Shown here: positions 42,893 to 52,785 of the stretch, in pieces | Layout: the number at the start of each line of letters is the position of its first letter | Position numbering within the stretch: position 1 is the stretch's first letter | NCBI GenBank assembly: GCA_963850765.1 | Contig: CAWKMN010000006.1 | Span: forward strand, 62,001-126,000 | DNA from: CAWKMN01 sp963850765 | Lineage (GTDB): Bacteria > Chloroflexota > Anaerolineae > Aggregatilineales > Aggregatilineaceae | Reading direction: 5' to 3' | Length of the DNA stretch: 64,000 bases | Made by a program: the position numbers and the translations under genes | Notes under the pieces: model-generated | The model's input: only the letters and a program-made list of their open reading frames with translations | Told to the model about the DNA's origin: nothing | Databases searched by the model: none

Positions 42893-43143
42893 GTGTTCCT
42901 TTGATCCATGCTTCAGCGTGTATACGGTGCGGTGGGCGAGCGCCGCGCCAGCGATTATACCCCGTTAATGGCCATGGGTGAGAGGCCGCCGGGCAGTTCA
43001 TCGCGGGCTGTCGGGCATACTTCACGACATCACGAGAGGCATTGCCCCGATCAATCTCATGGTAGTAGGATGGTGGTGCAGCCCACAGGAGCACGCGGGC
43101 TGCGCTGCTAAGCGGATCGTCTGATGGAAAGCGAGCGAGAACG

Positions 43144-43878
43144 ATGTCCCCTGAACTTCGCCGCCGGGTGACGACGGTTTTGGCCGCCCACTACGGCATC
43201 CCCGCGGATGCACTGGATCGGCCCGGCACCAGCCTGTGCCCGGTGGAGCCGGAGCACTGGGATGACTGGCTCGAACTGATCCCGGTGGGCGCGCGGGTGG
43301 GGCTCGAAGTGCCGCCCGCGTTACGCGAGCGGGTCGCGGCGCTTGCTGCGGCTCATCCCGCCGATCATGTGCTGACCGGGGCGGATTTTGTCGCGGCGTG
43401 GGGCAGCGAAGGCGCGCGGGTCGGACACATGAAAGTCTATATGCTCGATGAGGCGGCTTTTCGCCCTTTCACGCCGGATGCGCGTTACACCGTGCGGGCC
43501 TTGACCAAGGCCGATCGCGCGGGGTTTGATGCGTTTCAGGCGCGCTGCTTGCCGGAGGAACGGGCGGAGGCTGACATCAGCGTCGATCAGGCGGCTCCTT
43601 ATGGGGTGCTCGACGGCGCGCGACTCGTGGCCGCGGCGAGCACGTACCTGTGGCTGGGGCTGGTGGATGTCGGCGTGCTGACCGATCCGGAATACCGCCA
43701 GCAGGGATTGGGTAAGGCGGTGGTGTCGGCGGTGGCGGAGCATGTCACCGCGCAAGGCGGCATTCTGTGCTACCGGCACGCGCTGAATAACACCGGATCG
43801 CAGGGCGTCGCGGAAGGGCTGCATCTCAGTCTGTACGGGACGCTGGAAGCGGTTCGCCCAATTGAGAAACGGCCTTGA
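43144..43878 (+). CDS. GNAT-family acetyltransferase
   Basis: The protein has 244 residues from the ATG at 43144; the ribosome site is weak (GAGCGAG). The N-terminal 110 residues are a helical extension of unknown role (HPADHVLTGADFVAAWGSEG). The GNAT domain follows from YTVRALTKADRAGFDAFQAR, and the acetyl-CoA loop reads LTDPEYRQQGLGKAVVSAVA. The C terminus ends at an EALR-like helix. The substrate amine is unknown, and it stands alone. Confidence 0.82.
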   Translation: MSPELRRRVTTVLAAHYGIPADALDRPGTSLCPVEPEHWDDWLELIPVGARVGLEVPPALRERVAALAAAHPADHVLTGADFVAAWGSEGARVGHMKVYMLDEAAFRPFTPDARYTVRALTKADRAGFDAFQARCLPEERAEADISVDQAAPYGVLDGARLVAAASTYLWLGLVDVGVLTDPEYRQQGLGKAVVSAVAEHVTAQGGILCYRHALNNTGSQGVAEGLHLSLYGTLEAVRPIEKRP

Positions 43879-43907
43879 AAGAGGGCGTGATCCGCTGATG
43901 GATGACA

Positions 43908-44000
43908 GGCGTCACCCCCTCAGTCCCCCTCTCCAGCCGAGCTAGAGGGGAAGTGAACTACTTCCCTCTCCATCAGTGGAGAGGGGTCGGGGGTGAGGCC
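43908..44000. repeat. Inverted-repeat element of the GGCCTCACCCCC family
   Basis: The left end GGCGTCACCCCC and right end GGGGGTGAGGCC form an imperfect pair; inside are CCCCCTCTCCAGCCGAG and CTCTCCATCAGTGGAGAGG. It lies just after the GNAT gene and before the small membrane gene. Confidence 0.65.
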
Positions 44001-44019
44001 AGCAACTGAAGCCGGACCG

Positions 44020-44412
44020 CTATTTGCCCGCACGCTGCCCTGTGCTGCTCTTTTCGGCGGCCAGCAGATCGGCCAGCGAGACGGCTTCCCCGTCGCTGCT
44101 CAGCTCGTCCACCAACCGCTGTTTGAGCGCCCGGCGCTCGTCCTCGTCCAGCAGTTCCAGCAGCAGGGCTACGCGAGCATCCTCGCCGGCCTGACGCTTG
44201 GCTTTTTCGCCGGATGCCGGTTCATCTTTGGATGTATCGAACTGTGTAAAGCCCCAGGTGATCCAGAGCGCGATCGAGCCCAGGAAAGCGATCAGGGCCG
44301 CGAAATCGATCATAAATCCGCTTTCCGTGACCACTTCCATCAACATCGCGGCCAGCCACATGGCGAGCGTGGAGACGATCATCAGCAGAAAATGCTTGAC
44401 TTTGTCTGACAT
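44020..44412 (-). CDS. Small two-helix membrane protein with cytosolic tail
   Basis: The protein has 130 residues from the ATG at 44412 (MSDKVKHFLLMIV), with GGGGG eight bases upstream; a longer frame starts at 44472 but lacks a ribosome site. Two membrane helices, HFLLMIVSTLAMWLAAMLME and MIDFAALIAFLGSIALWITW, are followed by a 65-residue charged helical tail (VALLLELLDEDERRALKQRL). I do not recognise the family. It is a single gene, divergent from murJ. Confidence 0.55.
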   Translation of the reverse strand: MSDKVKHFLLMIVSTLAMWLAAMLMEVVTESGFMIDFAALIAFLGSIALWITWGFTQFDTSKDEPASGEKAKRQAGEDARVALLLELLDEDERRALKQRLVDELSSDGEAVSLADLLAAEKSSTGQRAGK

Positions 44413-44582
44413 TGTGTAACCCCCATTCCTGTTCTGAACCAGTGTACGCAGACCGCACAGCAGACGTTGCACATCAGCCGGGCGTAGGCCAACAGTTGTA
44501 GCGGTTTGGCCCTCGCTCCGGTAGAGTATACAGCGTTGGGGGCGGTCGGATGCCCCCTCTTCTTATTTTTGTCTGACGAGTG

Positions 44583-46214
44583 ATGACGATGCAAACCGCC
44601 GCCAGGGACTCGATCCCGGCCGACATCCCGGAAGCCGCCGACTTTGCGCCGCCCGAAAGCATGGCCCGCGCAACCGGCGTGATCGCGCTGGGCAACGTGG
44701 CGAGCCGCGTGTTGGGGCTGGCCCGCGAGATGATCCTCTCGCACCTGTTCGGCGCGGGTGCAGCGGTCGATGCGTTCAATCTGGCGATCATCGTGCCGCG
44801 CGGCCTGTACGACCTGCTGATCGGCGGGCATGTCAACTCGGCCCTGGTGCCGGTGCTGAGTGAATACGCCGCGCGCCAGAAACGGGCGGAACTGTGGGAG
44901 CTGGTCAACGCCTTGCTCGGCCTGATCGTGGTGGCGCTGTCGGCGCTGATCCTCGCCCTGGAGATCTTCGCGCCGCTCATCATCCGCATCGTCGCCAGCG
45001 ATAAAGCCACGCCGGAGGTCATCGATAAGGCCACGCACCTGTTACGCGTGACCGCTCCGGCCCTATTTTTCCTCAGCCTGTTCGCGGTGCTGTCCGGCCT
45101 GCTGTATGCGCTGCGCCGTTTCACCTGGCCGGCCTTCGCGTCGGCGGTCTTCAACGGCATGATCGTGCTGGTGACGCTGGTTTTCGCCGGCAGCCTGGGC
45201 ATTACGGCGGCCGCGGCTGGATGGCTGGTCGGCGCGGTAGTCCAGCTTGCGCTGCAAGCGCCCGGCCTGCGCGATGCTCACCTGCGGATCCAGGTGCGCG
45301 GCGCGCTGGCACATCCCGGCGTGCAGCGGATCGGCCTGCTCTATCTGCCGGTGATGGCATCGCTGGCGCTGGATGTGCTGGTGAACCGCCCCTTCAGCTA
45401 CAACCTCGCGTCACGCACGGGCGAGGGCAGCATCTCCTATATGACCTGGGCCACGACCCTGATCCAGTTCCCGCAAGGGCTGGTCGCGATCGCGATCTCG
45501 GTGGCGATCCTGCCGACGCTGTCCCGGCAGGCGGCGAGTACCCTGGACGGGGGATTAGGCGCGTTTAAGATCACGCTCGGCCAGGGCTTGCGGCTGGCAA
45601 TTGTGCTGATCATCCCGGCGGCGGTTGGGCTGTTCGTTCTGGCGGAGCCGGTCGTCGGCCTGATCTTCGAGCACGGCAAGTTCACCGCAACCGATACCGC
45701 GATCACGGCGCTGGCGCTGCGCCTCTATCTGCTCGGCCTGCCGTTCGCCGCCATCGATGTGCTGCTCGTGTTTGCATTCTACGCCCGCCAGAATACGCTG
45801 ACGCCCGCGCTGATCGGGCTGGTGTCGCTGGCAGCTTATATGGTCGTGGCGATTGTGCTGCTGCCGTGGTACAGCTTCTTCGCCCTGATGATCGCCGATT
45901 CGGTCAAGCACCTGGTCCATACCGGCGTATCGGCGTGGCTGCTGGGGCGCGGGATGAAAGGCTACGGCCGCCAGAAATTGATTAGCACTATCGTCCGCGC
46001 CTCGCTCGCCGCGGCGGGGATGGGCGCGCTGACGTTCGCCGCCCTGCTCCTGCTGGATCGCAGCCTGCCCGCCGGGGGGACACTGGCCCATCTGGTGATC
46101 GTAGTCGGCGCGGGCGGGATCGGGCTGGTGAGCTTCGCCGGGCTGGCGTCGCTGCTGAGGCTGGACGAATGGCGCTGGATCCGGGATCGGGCGCGCCAGC
46201 GTTTGAAGGGGTGA
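44583..46214 (+). CDS. murJ: Lipid II flippase MurJ
   Basis: The protein has 543 residues from the ATG at 44583 (a GTG directly before it is also possible). Fourteen membrane helices are expected and the MVIN signatures are clear: GVIALGNVASRVLGLAREMI, then LFGAGAAVDAFNLAIIVPRG, and IRIVASDKATPEVIDKATHL after. It flips lipid-linked peptidoglycan precursors across the membrane. Sequence identity suggests the MurJ/MVIN branch rather than a polysaccharide Wzx. It stands alone between a small divergent membrane gene and a tRNA. Confidence 0.9.
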   Translation: MTMQTAARDSIPADIPEAADFAPPESMARATGVIALGNVASRVLGLAREMILSHLFGAGAAVDAFNLAIIVPRGLYDLLIGGHVNSALVPVLSEYAARQKRAELWELVNALLGLIVVALSALILALEIFAPLIIRIVASDKATPEVIDKATHLLRVTAPALFFLSLFAVLSGLLYALRRFTWPAFASAVFNGMIVLVTLVFAGSLGITAAAAGWLVGAVVQLALQAPGLRDAHLRIQVRGALAHPGVQRIGLLYLPVMASLALDVLVNRPFSYNLASRTGEGSISYMTWATTLIQFPQGLVAIAISVAILPTLSRQAASTLDGGLGAFKITLGQGLRLAIVLIIPAAVGLFVLAEPVVGLIFEHGKFTATDTAITALALRLYLLGLPFAAIDVLLVFAFYARQNTLTPALIGLVSLAAYMVVAIVLLPWYSFFALMIADSVKHLVHTGVSAWLLGRGMKGYGRQKLISTIVRASLAAAGMGALTFAALLLLDRSLPAGGTLAHLVIVVGAGGIGLVSFAGLASLLRLDEWRWIRDRARQRLKG

Positions 46215-46226
46215 AACAAGAGCATC

Positions 46227-46345
46227 ACCACAGAGGACACAGAGAACACAGAGATAAGCCAAATAAGAAAGTGAAATCCACAGAGAGATTCTCCCCGTTT
46301 TTCTCTCTTATATCTGAACTCTGTGACCTTTGCGCTCTCGGTGGT
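46227..46345. repeat. CACAGAG-type repeat with imperfect inverted ends
   Basis: The left end ACCACAGAGGACACAGAG and the right end CTCTCGGTGGT (with CTCTGTGACC before it) form an imperfect inverted pair of about 30 bases. Short relatives of the left part occur near 16530 and 49935. Confidence 0.55.
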
Positions 46346-46444
46346 AAAAGCCTTTCCTCGAATTCGAGTTAATCTGTTCAGTAAGCGGGTTTTGTCTCGC
46401 GCGGTTTCCCGGTATAATAAGAACCAATAGCCCATCACGCGGCC

Positions 46445-46473
46445 TTGTCAGCGGATCTTATAAGTGATATAAT
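46445..46473 (+). promoter_or_regulatory. Strong promoter of tRNA-Val
   Basis: TTGTCA (46445-46450), exactly 17 bases, TATAAT (46468-46473), with transcription starting about six bases before the tRNA. Confidence 0.8.
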
Positions 46474-46485
46474 GCCTTCATCGTC

Positions 46486-46559
<74 letters not shown>

Positions 46560-46639
46560 TCACGTTTCCGCCGATGAGATGCCGCAAGGTAGCGATGAGC
46601 TACCCGCGCGGCATTTTGGTTTTGTAGACTGGCAGCCTT

Positions 46640-48445
46640 TTGACGATACCTTCTCTCTCTCCATCTTCGATACGCCGCCTGGATCTGATCCTGTTCTGGC
46701 TGCGTTGGCCCGTGCTGGTGGCGCTGGCTCTGCTCGCGCTGCTGGCCGAGGATGCCGTGTTGGGCAGCGTTTCCGTGCATCGCGAGGCCCTCTGGCTGGG
46801 CATTATTGCCGGTATCGCCGGCAACGTGATGATCGGCCTGCTGCTGTTCGTGGTGCAGTCTTTCTCACGTATGGTGAGCGTCTTTGGTATTTTCCTGGAT
46901 AGCGTTCTGGCGGCGCTGTTTTTGTCGGCTTACCGGGGGATCTCGATTCCGCTGATCGTGCTGGGCACGTTGGCCGTCTTTGCGGCCGTGTACCGGCGCG
47001 GCTGGCCGGGGTTGTTTCTGGCGCTCGTGATGCTGGCGCTGCTGAGCGCGTTTGCCGTGATCCAGGCGGGCGACGTGACCGGCGCGCGGCTGATCAACTG
47101 GGCGCTGAGCCTGGGCCTGCTGGCGGTGTTGGGCGTCCTGGGTGCGGCGCTGCGTCCCGGCGGATGGTTTGCGTCAGCGGGCGGGACGATCAGCACCGAT
47201 GAACGCCTGCTCGAAGCCCACCGTCTGCGCACGACTCGCGAACGCGCGCGGGCGATTTTCGAGATGGCGAACACATTGAGCGCCTCTCTCGAACACCGCC
47301 GCGTGCTCCAGGAAGCACAGAGCATTGGGATGCTCAACCTCCGAAATGAACTTGGCGAAGACGTGCGCCTGATCAGCGCGGTGCTGCTCTTCCAGGGAGA
47401 CGATAACAAGCTGCGAGTTGTCACGGCGCGCGGGCTGACGCGGGCAGACGGCGCGGTCGCGGTGCCGGGCCGACGGGGCGTGCTGGGGCTGGCGCTTCAG
47501 CAGGGTGAGCCCGTCTTTGCCGGGGATGCCATCCGCGACCCCGAACTGCGTTATTTTGTGGCGTTCCAGGACGCAAAATCCGTGCTGGCGATCCCGCTCA
47601 AGGCCGGGTTTGACGTGTACGGCGTGATGATCTTCGGCTGCGACCAGCCGAACGCCTTTACGGATGAGAATATCGAGCTGATGACCGCCATCGGTACGCA
47701 GTCCACCCTGTCGCTGCAAAACGCCGTGCTCTACCAGAATTTGCGGCTTGAGAAGGAAAAGATCGTGGATGTCGAAGAGGACGCGCGCAAAAAGCTCGCC
47801 CGCGATCTCCACGACGGCCCCACCCAGAGTGTCGCCGCGATCGCCATGCGCGTCAATTACATCCGCCGCCTGATCGAGCGCCAGCCGCAGCAGGCCCTCG
47901 AAGAACTGTGGAAGGTGGAGGAGCTCGCCCGGCGGACGACGAAAGAGATCCGGCACATGCTCTTTACGCTGCGCCCGCTGGTGCTCGAAACCCAGGGGTT
48001 AACCGCGGCGCTGGCCCAGCTTGTCGACAAAATGCGCGAAACGTACAACCTGAACGTTGGCCTCAAAGCGCAGCCCGAGGTGGAAAAGCTGCTGGATGTT
48101 AACGTGCAGGGCATCCTGTTTTATATTGTCGAAGAAGCCGTGAACAACGCCCGCAAGCACGCCCAGGCCGAACAGATTGTGATCCGCTTCTACCGGCGCG
48201 AGGCCAATGTCGTGGTCGAGATCGAGGATAATGGGGTGGGCTTTGACGTCGGCGCGGTGGATGCCAACTACGACCAGCGCGGCAGCCTGGGGATGATCAA
48301 CATGCGCGAACGAACGGAATTGATCGAGGGGACCCTGCGCATCCAGAGCGCCAAAGGCCGCGGTACCAAGATCACGATTCTGATCCCGGTGCAGACCCAC
48401 GGCGCACAGGGTGAGGATAGTGAAGTGACTCTGCGCCGCCGCTGA
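46640..48445 (+). CDS. Membrane sensor histidine kinase, GAF plus HisKA_3 (NarX/LiaS-like class)
   Basis: The protein has 601 residues from a TTG at 46640; no better start is seen, as the tRNA lies 80 bases upstream. About six hydrophobic segments occupy residues 15-165. A short coiled helix leads to a GAF domain at about 205-365 (AVAVPGRRGVLGLALQQGEP). The HisKA_3 phospho-histidine is His391 (KKLARDLHDGPTQSVAAIAM), and the HATPase domain has EEAVNNARKHAQAEQIVIRF and EDNGVGFDVG. This class works with NarL-type response regulators; none is nearby. The GAF ligand is unknown. Confidence 0.88.
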   Translation: MTIPSLSPSSIRRLDLILFWLRWPVLVALALLALLAEDAVLGSVSVHREALWLGIIAGIAGNVMIGLLLFVVQSFSRMVSVFGIFLDSVLAALFLSAYRGISIPLIVLGTLAVFAAVYRRGWPGLFLALVMLALLSAFAVIQAGDVTGARLINWALSLGLLAVLGVLGAALRPGGWFASAGGTISTDERLLEAHRLRTTRERARAIFEMANTLSASLEHRRVLQEAQSIGMLNLRNELGEDVRLISAVLLFQGDDNKLRVVTARGLTRADGAVAVPGRRGVLGLALQQGEPVFAGDAIRDPELRYFVAFQDAKSVLAIPLKAGFDVYGVMIFGCDQPNAFTDENIELMTAIGTQSTLSLQNAVLYQNLRLEKEKIVDVEEDARKKLARDLHDGPTQSVAAIAMRVNYIRRLIERQPQQALEELWKVEELARRTTKEIRHMLFTLRPLVLETQGLTAALAQLVDKMRETYNLNVGLKAQPEVEKLLDVNVQGILFYIVEEAVNNARKHAQAEQIVIRFYRREANVVVEIEDNGVGFDVGAVDANYDQRGSLGMINMRERTELIEGTLRIQSAKGRGTKITILIPVQTHGAQGEDSEVTLRRR

Positions 48446-48577
48446 TCCTGAAAGGCCAGCGCACTGGCGTGCAGCGTGTTGCTGCGCCGCCGAACGGCCC
48501 GTCCAGCCCGCCGCTCGGTACCCGGACAGTTCAGCCGCCCGCCCGCCCGCAGCGGCCCTCACAATCTGCCCTGCCTC

Positions 48578-49777
48578 CTACGCCGGAGCCGCCGGATCAA
48601 GAATAGCCGACTGGGGCGCAGTGCCCTGCGGAATGGATTGGACAACCGGCAGCGTCACGCGAAATGTGCTGCCCTTGCCCGGCGCGCTTTCGACCGTCAC
48701 CTGGCCGTGATGCTGCTCCACCACCGTTTTGACAATCGACAGCCCCAGCCCGGACCCCTCGACCTGCGCGTGACCAGCCTGACGCACCCGGTAGAAGGGA
48801 TCAAAAATGTGGGGCAGATCTTCTTCGGGGATACCCAACCCGGTATCCGTGACCTGAATGTAGGCCTGCTGATCCTTCAGCTCGATCCGCACTTCGACCC
48901 GCCCACCGGAGGGCGTATACTTAATCGCGTTTGAGCCCAGATTGTCGATCACCCGTGCCATGTAGCTCTCGTCCATGTTGATCATGACCTCTTCCGGAGG
49001 CGCAGTATAGACGAGCTCGATATTTTTCTGAATGGCGACCACGTGAAGACTGTTCAGGCACTTGTCGAGCAAATGACTCAGCGGCACGGGGACCAGAGTC
49101 AGATAGGTACCTGTCTCAAACTGGGCGAAGTCCAGCAGATCCGATACCAGACTGCGCATTTTCTCCACACTTTCGCGGATGTTTTCGACAGCCTGGTCAC
49201 GCAGTGGGAGATCACGATCCGAAGTATTCAGCCGCTCGATCATGGTCGCGTAGCCCAGGATCACGTTGAGCGGGTTGCGGAGATCGTGCGTCGCCATGCG
49301 GATAAACTGGTCTTTCATCCGGTGGAGTGACTCGAAGTGCTGCCGGTCCTGGGCGCGCAGTGCTTCGATCTGCCGGCGCTGCTGGACCAGGGTAAGCTGG
49401 CTCACGACTCGCGCCAACACCTCGCGGAACTGAAACGGCTTGACGATATAATCGGCCCCGCCCGCCTCAAAACCCTTCACTACGCTTTCAATGTCACTCA
49501 GTGCGGAGATAAACACGACGGGAATGTGCTTCGTGCGCTCATCCGCTTTCAACCGCCGGCAGACTTCATAACCATCCATGCCGGGCATATAAATGTCGAG
49601 CAGGATCAGGTCGGGGGGATCGGTCTGAACGAGGTTGAGCGCCGTCTGCCCATCTCGCGCCTGCACATTGGTGTATCCATAGGCGTTCAGCACATCGGAC
49701 AGTGTTTGCAGATTCGACGGCAGATCGTCCACCAGCAGAATCTTCGTCTGTTTGAGATCAAGCCCTGCTTCCGCCAT
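48578..49777 (-). CDS. Response regulator-histidine kinase hybrid (REC-HisKA-HATPase)
   Basis: The protein has 399 residues from the ATG at 49777 (MAEAGLDLKQTKILLVDDLP), with GGGGGAA about ten bases upstream; upstream in-frame sequence is not coding-like. The receiver domain comes first, with Asp61 (LLDIYMPGMDG) and Lys113 (IVKPF). A coiled linker leads to HisKA His164 (RMATHDLRNPLNVILGY) and the HATPase domain (NLGSNAIKYTPSGGRVEVRI, GSGLGLSIVKTVVEQHHGQV). It has no membrane helix, so it acts in the cytoplasm, probably as a relay receiving phosphate from another kinase. It is convergent with the GAF kinase gene. Confidence 0.9.
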   Translation of the reverse strand: MAEAGLDLKQTKILLVDDLPSNLQTLSDVLNAYGYTNVQARDGQTALNLVQTDPPDLILLDIYMPGMDGYEVCRRLKADERTKHIPVVFISALSDIESVVKGFEAGGADYIVKPFQFREVLARVVSQLTLVQQRRQIEALRAQDRQHFESLHRMKDQFIRMATHDLRNPLNVILGYATMIERLNTSDRDLPLRDQAVENIRESVEKMRSLVSDLLDFAQFETGTYLTLVPVPLSHLLDKCLNSLHVVAIQKNIELVYTAPPEEVMINMDESYMARVIDNLGSNAIKYTPSGGRVEVRIELKDQQAYIQVTDTGLGIPEEDLPHIFDPFYRVRQAGHAQVEGSGLGLSIVKTVVEQHHGQVTVESAPGKGSTFRVTLPVVQSIPQGTAPQSAILDPAAPA

Positions 49778-50210
49778 TGGTGCAGTTCCCCCACAATCTG
49801 GATATGTCGAACGGCCAATGTGTATATTAACATCAACATGACCTTTCGCGCCATAGGCCAGAAGTGGAACCACGCCGGAAAGGCCGTTCACTGTGGGGAG
49901 CGCAGAAGCGATCTCGCGTGAATAATTAGCAGACGATGGAACCGCAGAGATTGTTGAGGGAAAGCTGAGCGTGGGGGTGGGTTTGATGCATTTTAAGAAT
50001 TGCGCCGCGATACGCCGTCCGATTTACCCCTATCCCCCGTCCGACCTTCGGTCGGCACCCCTTCTCCCCGCACGCGGGGAAAGGGGAATGTCAAGTCCCT
50101 CTCCGTTTACGGGGAGGGATTTAGGGAGGGGTAAACAACCGCCCGATGGGCGTAATCCGGCGAATCAGCCGTATTCTTTGGCTGAAAGCTGACGGCTGAC
50201 CGCCAACCGC
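49778..50210. other. Gap with repeat element
   Basis: From about 50018 to 50135 there is an element with CCGACC-TTC-GGTCGG and GTCCCTCTCCGTTTACGGGG then GGGATTTAGGGAGGGG, related to those at 31838 and 39719. A GCAGAG motif near 49935 recalls the 46227 repeat. I see no gene or clear promoter. Confidence 0.55.
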
Positions 50211-50495
50211 TTATATTTCCCTGGCACAGCAGGCCGGTGTGGTGATCTCACCCTCGATCACAAGTTCGTAACTGCGCGGCATCGAGGGCGAATACGCGCA
50301 GCCTTTCGCGCTGCCGCACGACGCACACGCCGATTCCCCGCTGCACGCGCGGATCTTCCCCTTGCGCACCCAGTATTCGATCATCCCGTCCAGCATGCCG
50401 GGCGTGATGTCCAGATCGCGCGCCATGTCATTGATCGACAGCGGCCCACGCGCCGTTTCAAAGACTCGCAGGACGTCTCGCAGCATCGTTGCCAT
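50211..50495 (-). CDS. feoC: FeoC-like winged-helix protein
   Basis: The protein has 94 residues from the ATG at 50495. Residues 1-50 form a small winged helix (VLRVFETARGPLSINDMARD, then LDITPGMLDGMIEYW), and residues 50-70 hold five cysteines (CSGESACASCGSAKGC) that could bind an iron-sulfur cluster. The final pair is CC near residue 90. In enterobacteria FeoC stabilises FeoB. The gene follows feoB by four bases, so it belongs to the feo operon. The symbol is by position and pattern; sequence conservation in this family is low. Confidence 0.72.
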   Translation of the reverse strand: MATMLRDVLRVFETARGPLSINDMARDLDITPGMLDGMIEYWVRKGKIRACSGESACASCGSAKGCAYSPSMPRSYELVIEGEITTPACCAREI

Positions 50496-50499
50496 CGCG

Positions 50500-52785
50500 T
50501 TAACCCCATCCGAGCAGTAACCCGCCCTGGAAGACGATCACCGCCGCCGCCCAGGCCAGGACCAACGTATAGACAATCTGCGCCGCCATCCAGCGCAGGC
50601 CGAATTCGTGGCGCATGGCGGCCACCGACGCCATACACGGGATATAGAGCAGAACAAAGACGGTAAACGCGACCGCCGCCAACTGGCCGCGGCTGGCCGA
50701 CCCCGCGCTCCGAGCGAATGCTGCCGTCAGCGCGCCTTCGAGATCGCGCGTATCCACCACCTGGGAGCGATCCAGCCAGTCCGCCGAGGGGATGTTCACA
50801 GCGGGGAGCAGATTTGCCGTGCGCGGCAGGATGTTGACCGTTTCCTGCACCGTCAGCAGCGATGCCTCGCCAAACGTGCGGGCAATCTCTTCGGTATCGG
50901 CTCGGAACGACGCGGGCGTGGTAGTGTCGTCCCCGGCGGGCGCTGCGCCGTTGGCCTCTTCCACGTAGATCAGGTTCATCGTTCCGACGACGGCTTCTTT
51001 GGCGATAAAGCCGCTCACCAGCGAACCCGCCGCTTCCCAGCGTCCGAAGCCTGCCGGAGCAAAGGCCGGCGCGATGACCCGGCTCAGCGATCCAAACAGG
51101 CTGTCTCTGGTCCGCACGTTGTTGAAATCGCCTTTGCCGCGCCCCGCCGGGATCGCCAGCAGGAACCAGATCACGATGGAGCAGGCCAGGATCAGAGTCG
51201 TGGCGTTGCGCAGAAAGGCCGCCGTGCGCTGCCAGACCTGCGAAAAGACATTGCGCAAGTTGGGGACGCGGTAGGGCGGCAGTTCGAGCACAAAGGGCTG
51301 CGGCGGCCGGTTGTGGTAGACCAGGCGCTTCATCGCCAGCCCCGTGATCAGCGCCACGGCGATCCCCAGCAGGTACATGGCGAAGATCAGGCTGCCCGCC
51401 CGCTCGCCAAAAAAAGCCGCGCCAAACACCACGTAGACGGGCAGGCGCGCGCCGCAGCTCATGAAGGTGGTCAGGAAAGCGGTCCGGCGGCGGTCTTCGG
51501 GATCTTCGAGCGTGCGCGTGGCATAAATCGCGGGGACGTTGCAGCCAAACCCAACCATCAGCGGCAGAAAGCTTTTGCCATGCAGTCCAATCACGCGCAT
51601 CACGCGGTCCATCACCAGCGCCGAACGCGCCATATACCCCGAGTCTTCCAGCACGGCGACGGCGGTATAGAGGAAGAACAACACCGGCACAAAGACGATC
51701 ACCCCGCCCACGCCGGCAATCACGCCATCCACGACCAGCGCTTCGGCCCATGAACCGCCCAGGCCAGCCGAGCCGAGCAGCGCTACCGCCCAGCGGGTAA
51801 TCGGCCCGCTGATCACGCCGTCGATCCAGTCGAGGAAGGGCGCGCTGACATGCGCCGTCAGTTGGAAAACCAGCCACATCAGCAGCAGGAAGATCGGTAC
51901 GCCCCAGATGGGATGCGTCACGACGCGATCCACTTGGTCAGAGCGGGTTTCAGCTCCGTGCGAAGGACGCGCGACTGCACCGTGCAGCACGTCGCCAATA
52001 AAACGATAGCGGCGATCGGTGATGAGCGTTTCGGCGTCTTCGTCCGCCTGTTCGAATATTCGATCGGCAGCACAATCGGCAGCGCCGAGCAGGTCATGGT
52101 AGCCGGCGCTGTCCAGGCGAGCGCGCAGATCCTCATCGGTTTCGAGCAGTTTAACCGCCAGCCAGCGCGGTTTGAACTGCTGGCTCAGGCTCGGATCGGC
52201 CGCGATGATCTTGTGCAGCGCCGCGATCTCTTGCTCCAACAGATGTCCATAATCCACCCGGACAGCAGGCAGTGTCTGGCCGCAGCCGGTGCAGTCCGCA
52301 ATCGCGTTTTTCAGGGTCGTCAGGCCGCCACTGCGCGTGCCTACCGTCTCGACCACCGGCACGCCCCCCAGCCGCGCCGAGATCGCGGCCGCGTCCAGCC
52401 GGATGCCGCGCTTGTGAGCAACGTCGCCCATATTCAGCACCACCACCACCGGGACTTCGAGTTCGATCACCTGGACGGCGAGGTACAGAGTCCGTTCCAG
52501 GTTGGCCGCATCCGCCACGGTGATCACCAGGCTCGGGCGCTCGTTGATAATAAAATCGCGCGTGATGATCTCTTCAAGCGAATAGGCGTTGAGGCTGTAC
52601 GTCCCTGGCAGATCGACGATGGTCATTAGGCCGTCACCGATGCGGGCGACGCCTTCCTTTTTTTCGACGGTTTTGCCGGGCCAGTTGCCGACATGCTGAT
52701 GCGCGCCGGTCAGGGCGTTAAAGATCGTGCTCTTGCCGACATTGGGGTTGCCGGCCAGCGCGATCGTCAGTGGAGACACATTCAC
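50500..52785 (-). CDS. feoB: Ferrous iron transport protein B
   Basis: The protein has 761 residues from a GTG at 52785, overlapping the feoA stop as GTGA. The N-terminal G domain has G1 GNPNVGKST (residues 12-20), G3 DLPGTYSL and G4 VLNMGDVAHKRG. About eight to ten membrane helices start near residue 290 (GVPIFLLLMWLVFQLTAHVS), with the conserved GCNVPAIYATRTLEDPEDRR and CGARLPVYVVFGAAFFG repeats. It imports ferrous iron. It has the normal length and shows no frameshift. Confidence 0.95.
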   Translation of the reverse strand: MNVSPLTIALAGNPNVGKSTIFNALTGAHQHVGNWPGKTVEKKEGVARIGDGLMTIVDLPGTYSLNAYSLEEIITRDFIINERPSLVITVADAANLERTLYLAVQVIELEVPVVVVLNMGDVAHKRGIRLDAAAISARLGGVPVVETVGTRSGGLTTLKNAIADCTGCGQTLPAVRVDYGHLLEQEIAALHKIIAADPSLSQQFKPRWLAVKLLETDEDLRARLDSAGYHDLLGAADCAADRIFEQADEDAETLITDRRYRFIGDVLHGAVARPSHGAETRSDQVDRVVTHPIWGVPIFLLLMWLVFQLTAHVSAPFLDWIDGVISGPITRWAVALLGSAGLGGSWAEALVVDGVIAGVGGVIVFVPVLFFLYTAVAVLEDSGYMARSALVMDRVMRVIGLHGKSFLPLMVGFGCNVPAIYATRTLEDPEDRRRTAFLTTFMSCGARLPVYVVFGAAFFGERAGSLIFAMYLLGIAVALITGLAMKRLVYHNRPPQPFVLELPPYRVPNLRNVFSQVWQRTAAFLRNATTLILACSIVIWFLLAIPAGRGKGDFNNVRTRDSLFGSLSRVIAPAFAPAGFGRWEAAGSLVSGFIAKEAVVGTMNLIYVEEANGAAPAGDDTTTPASFRADTEEIARTFGEASLLTVQETVNILPRTANLLPAVNIPSADWLDRSQVVDTRDLEGALTAAFARSAGSASRGQLAAVAFTVFVLLYIPCMASVAAMRHEFGLRWMAAQIVYTLVLAWAAAVIVFQGGLLLGWG

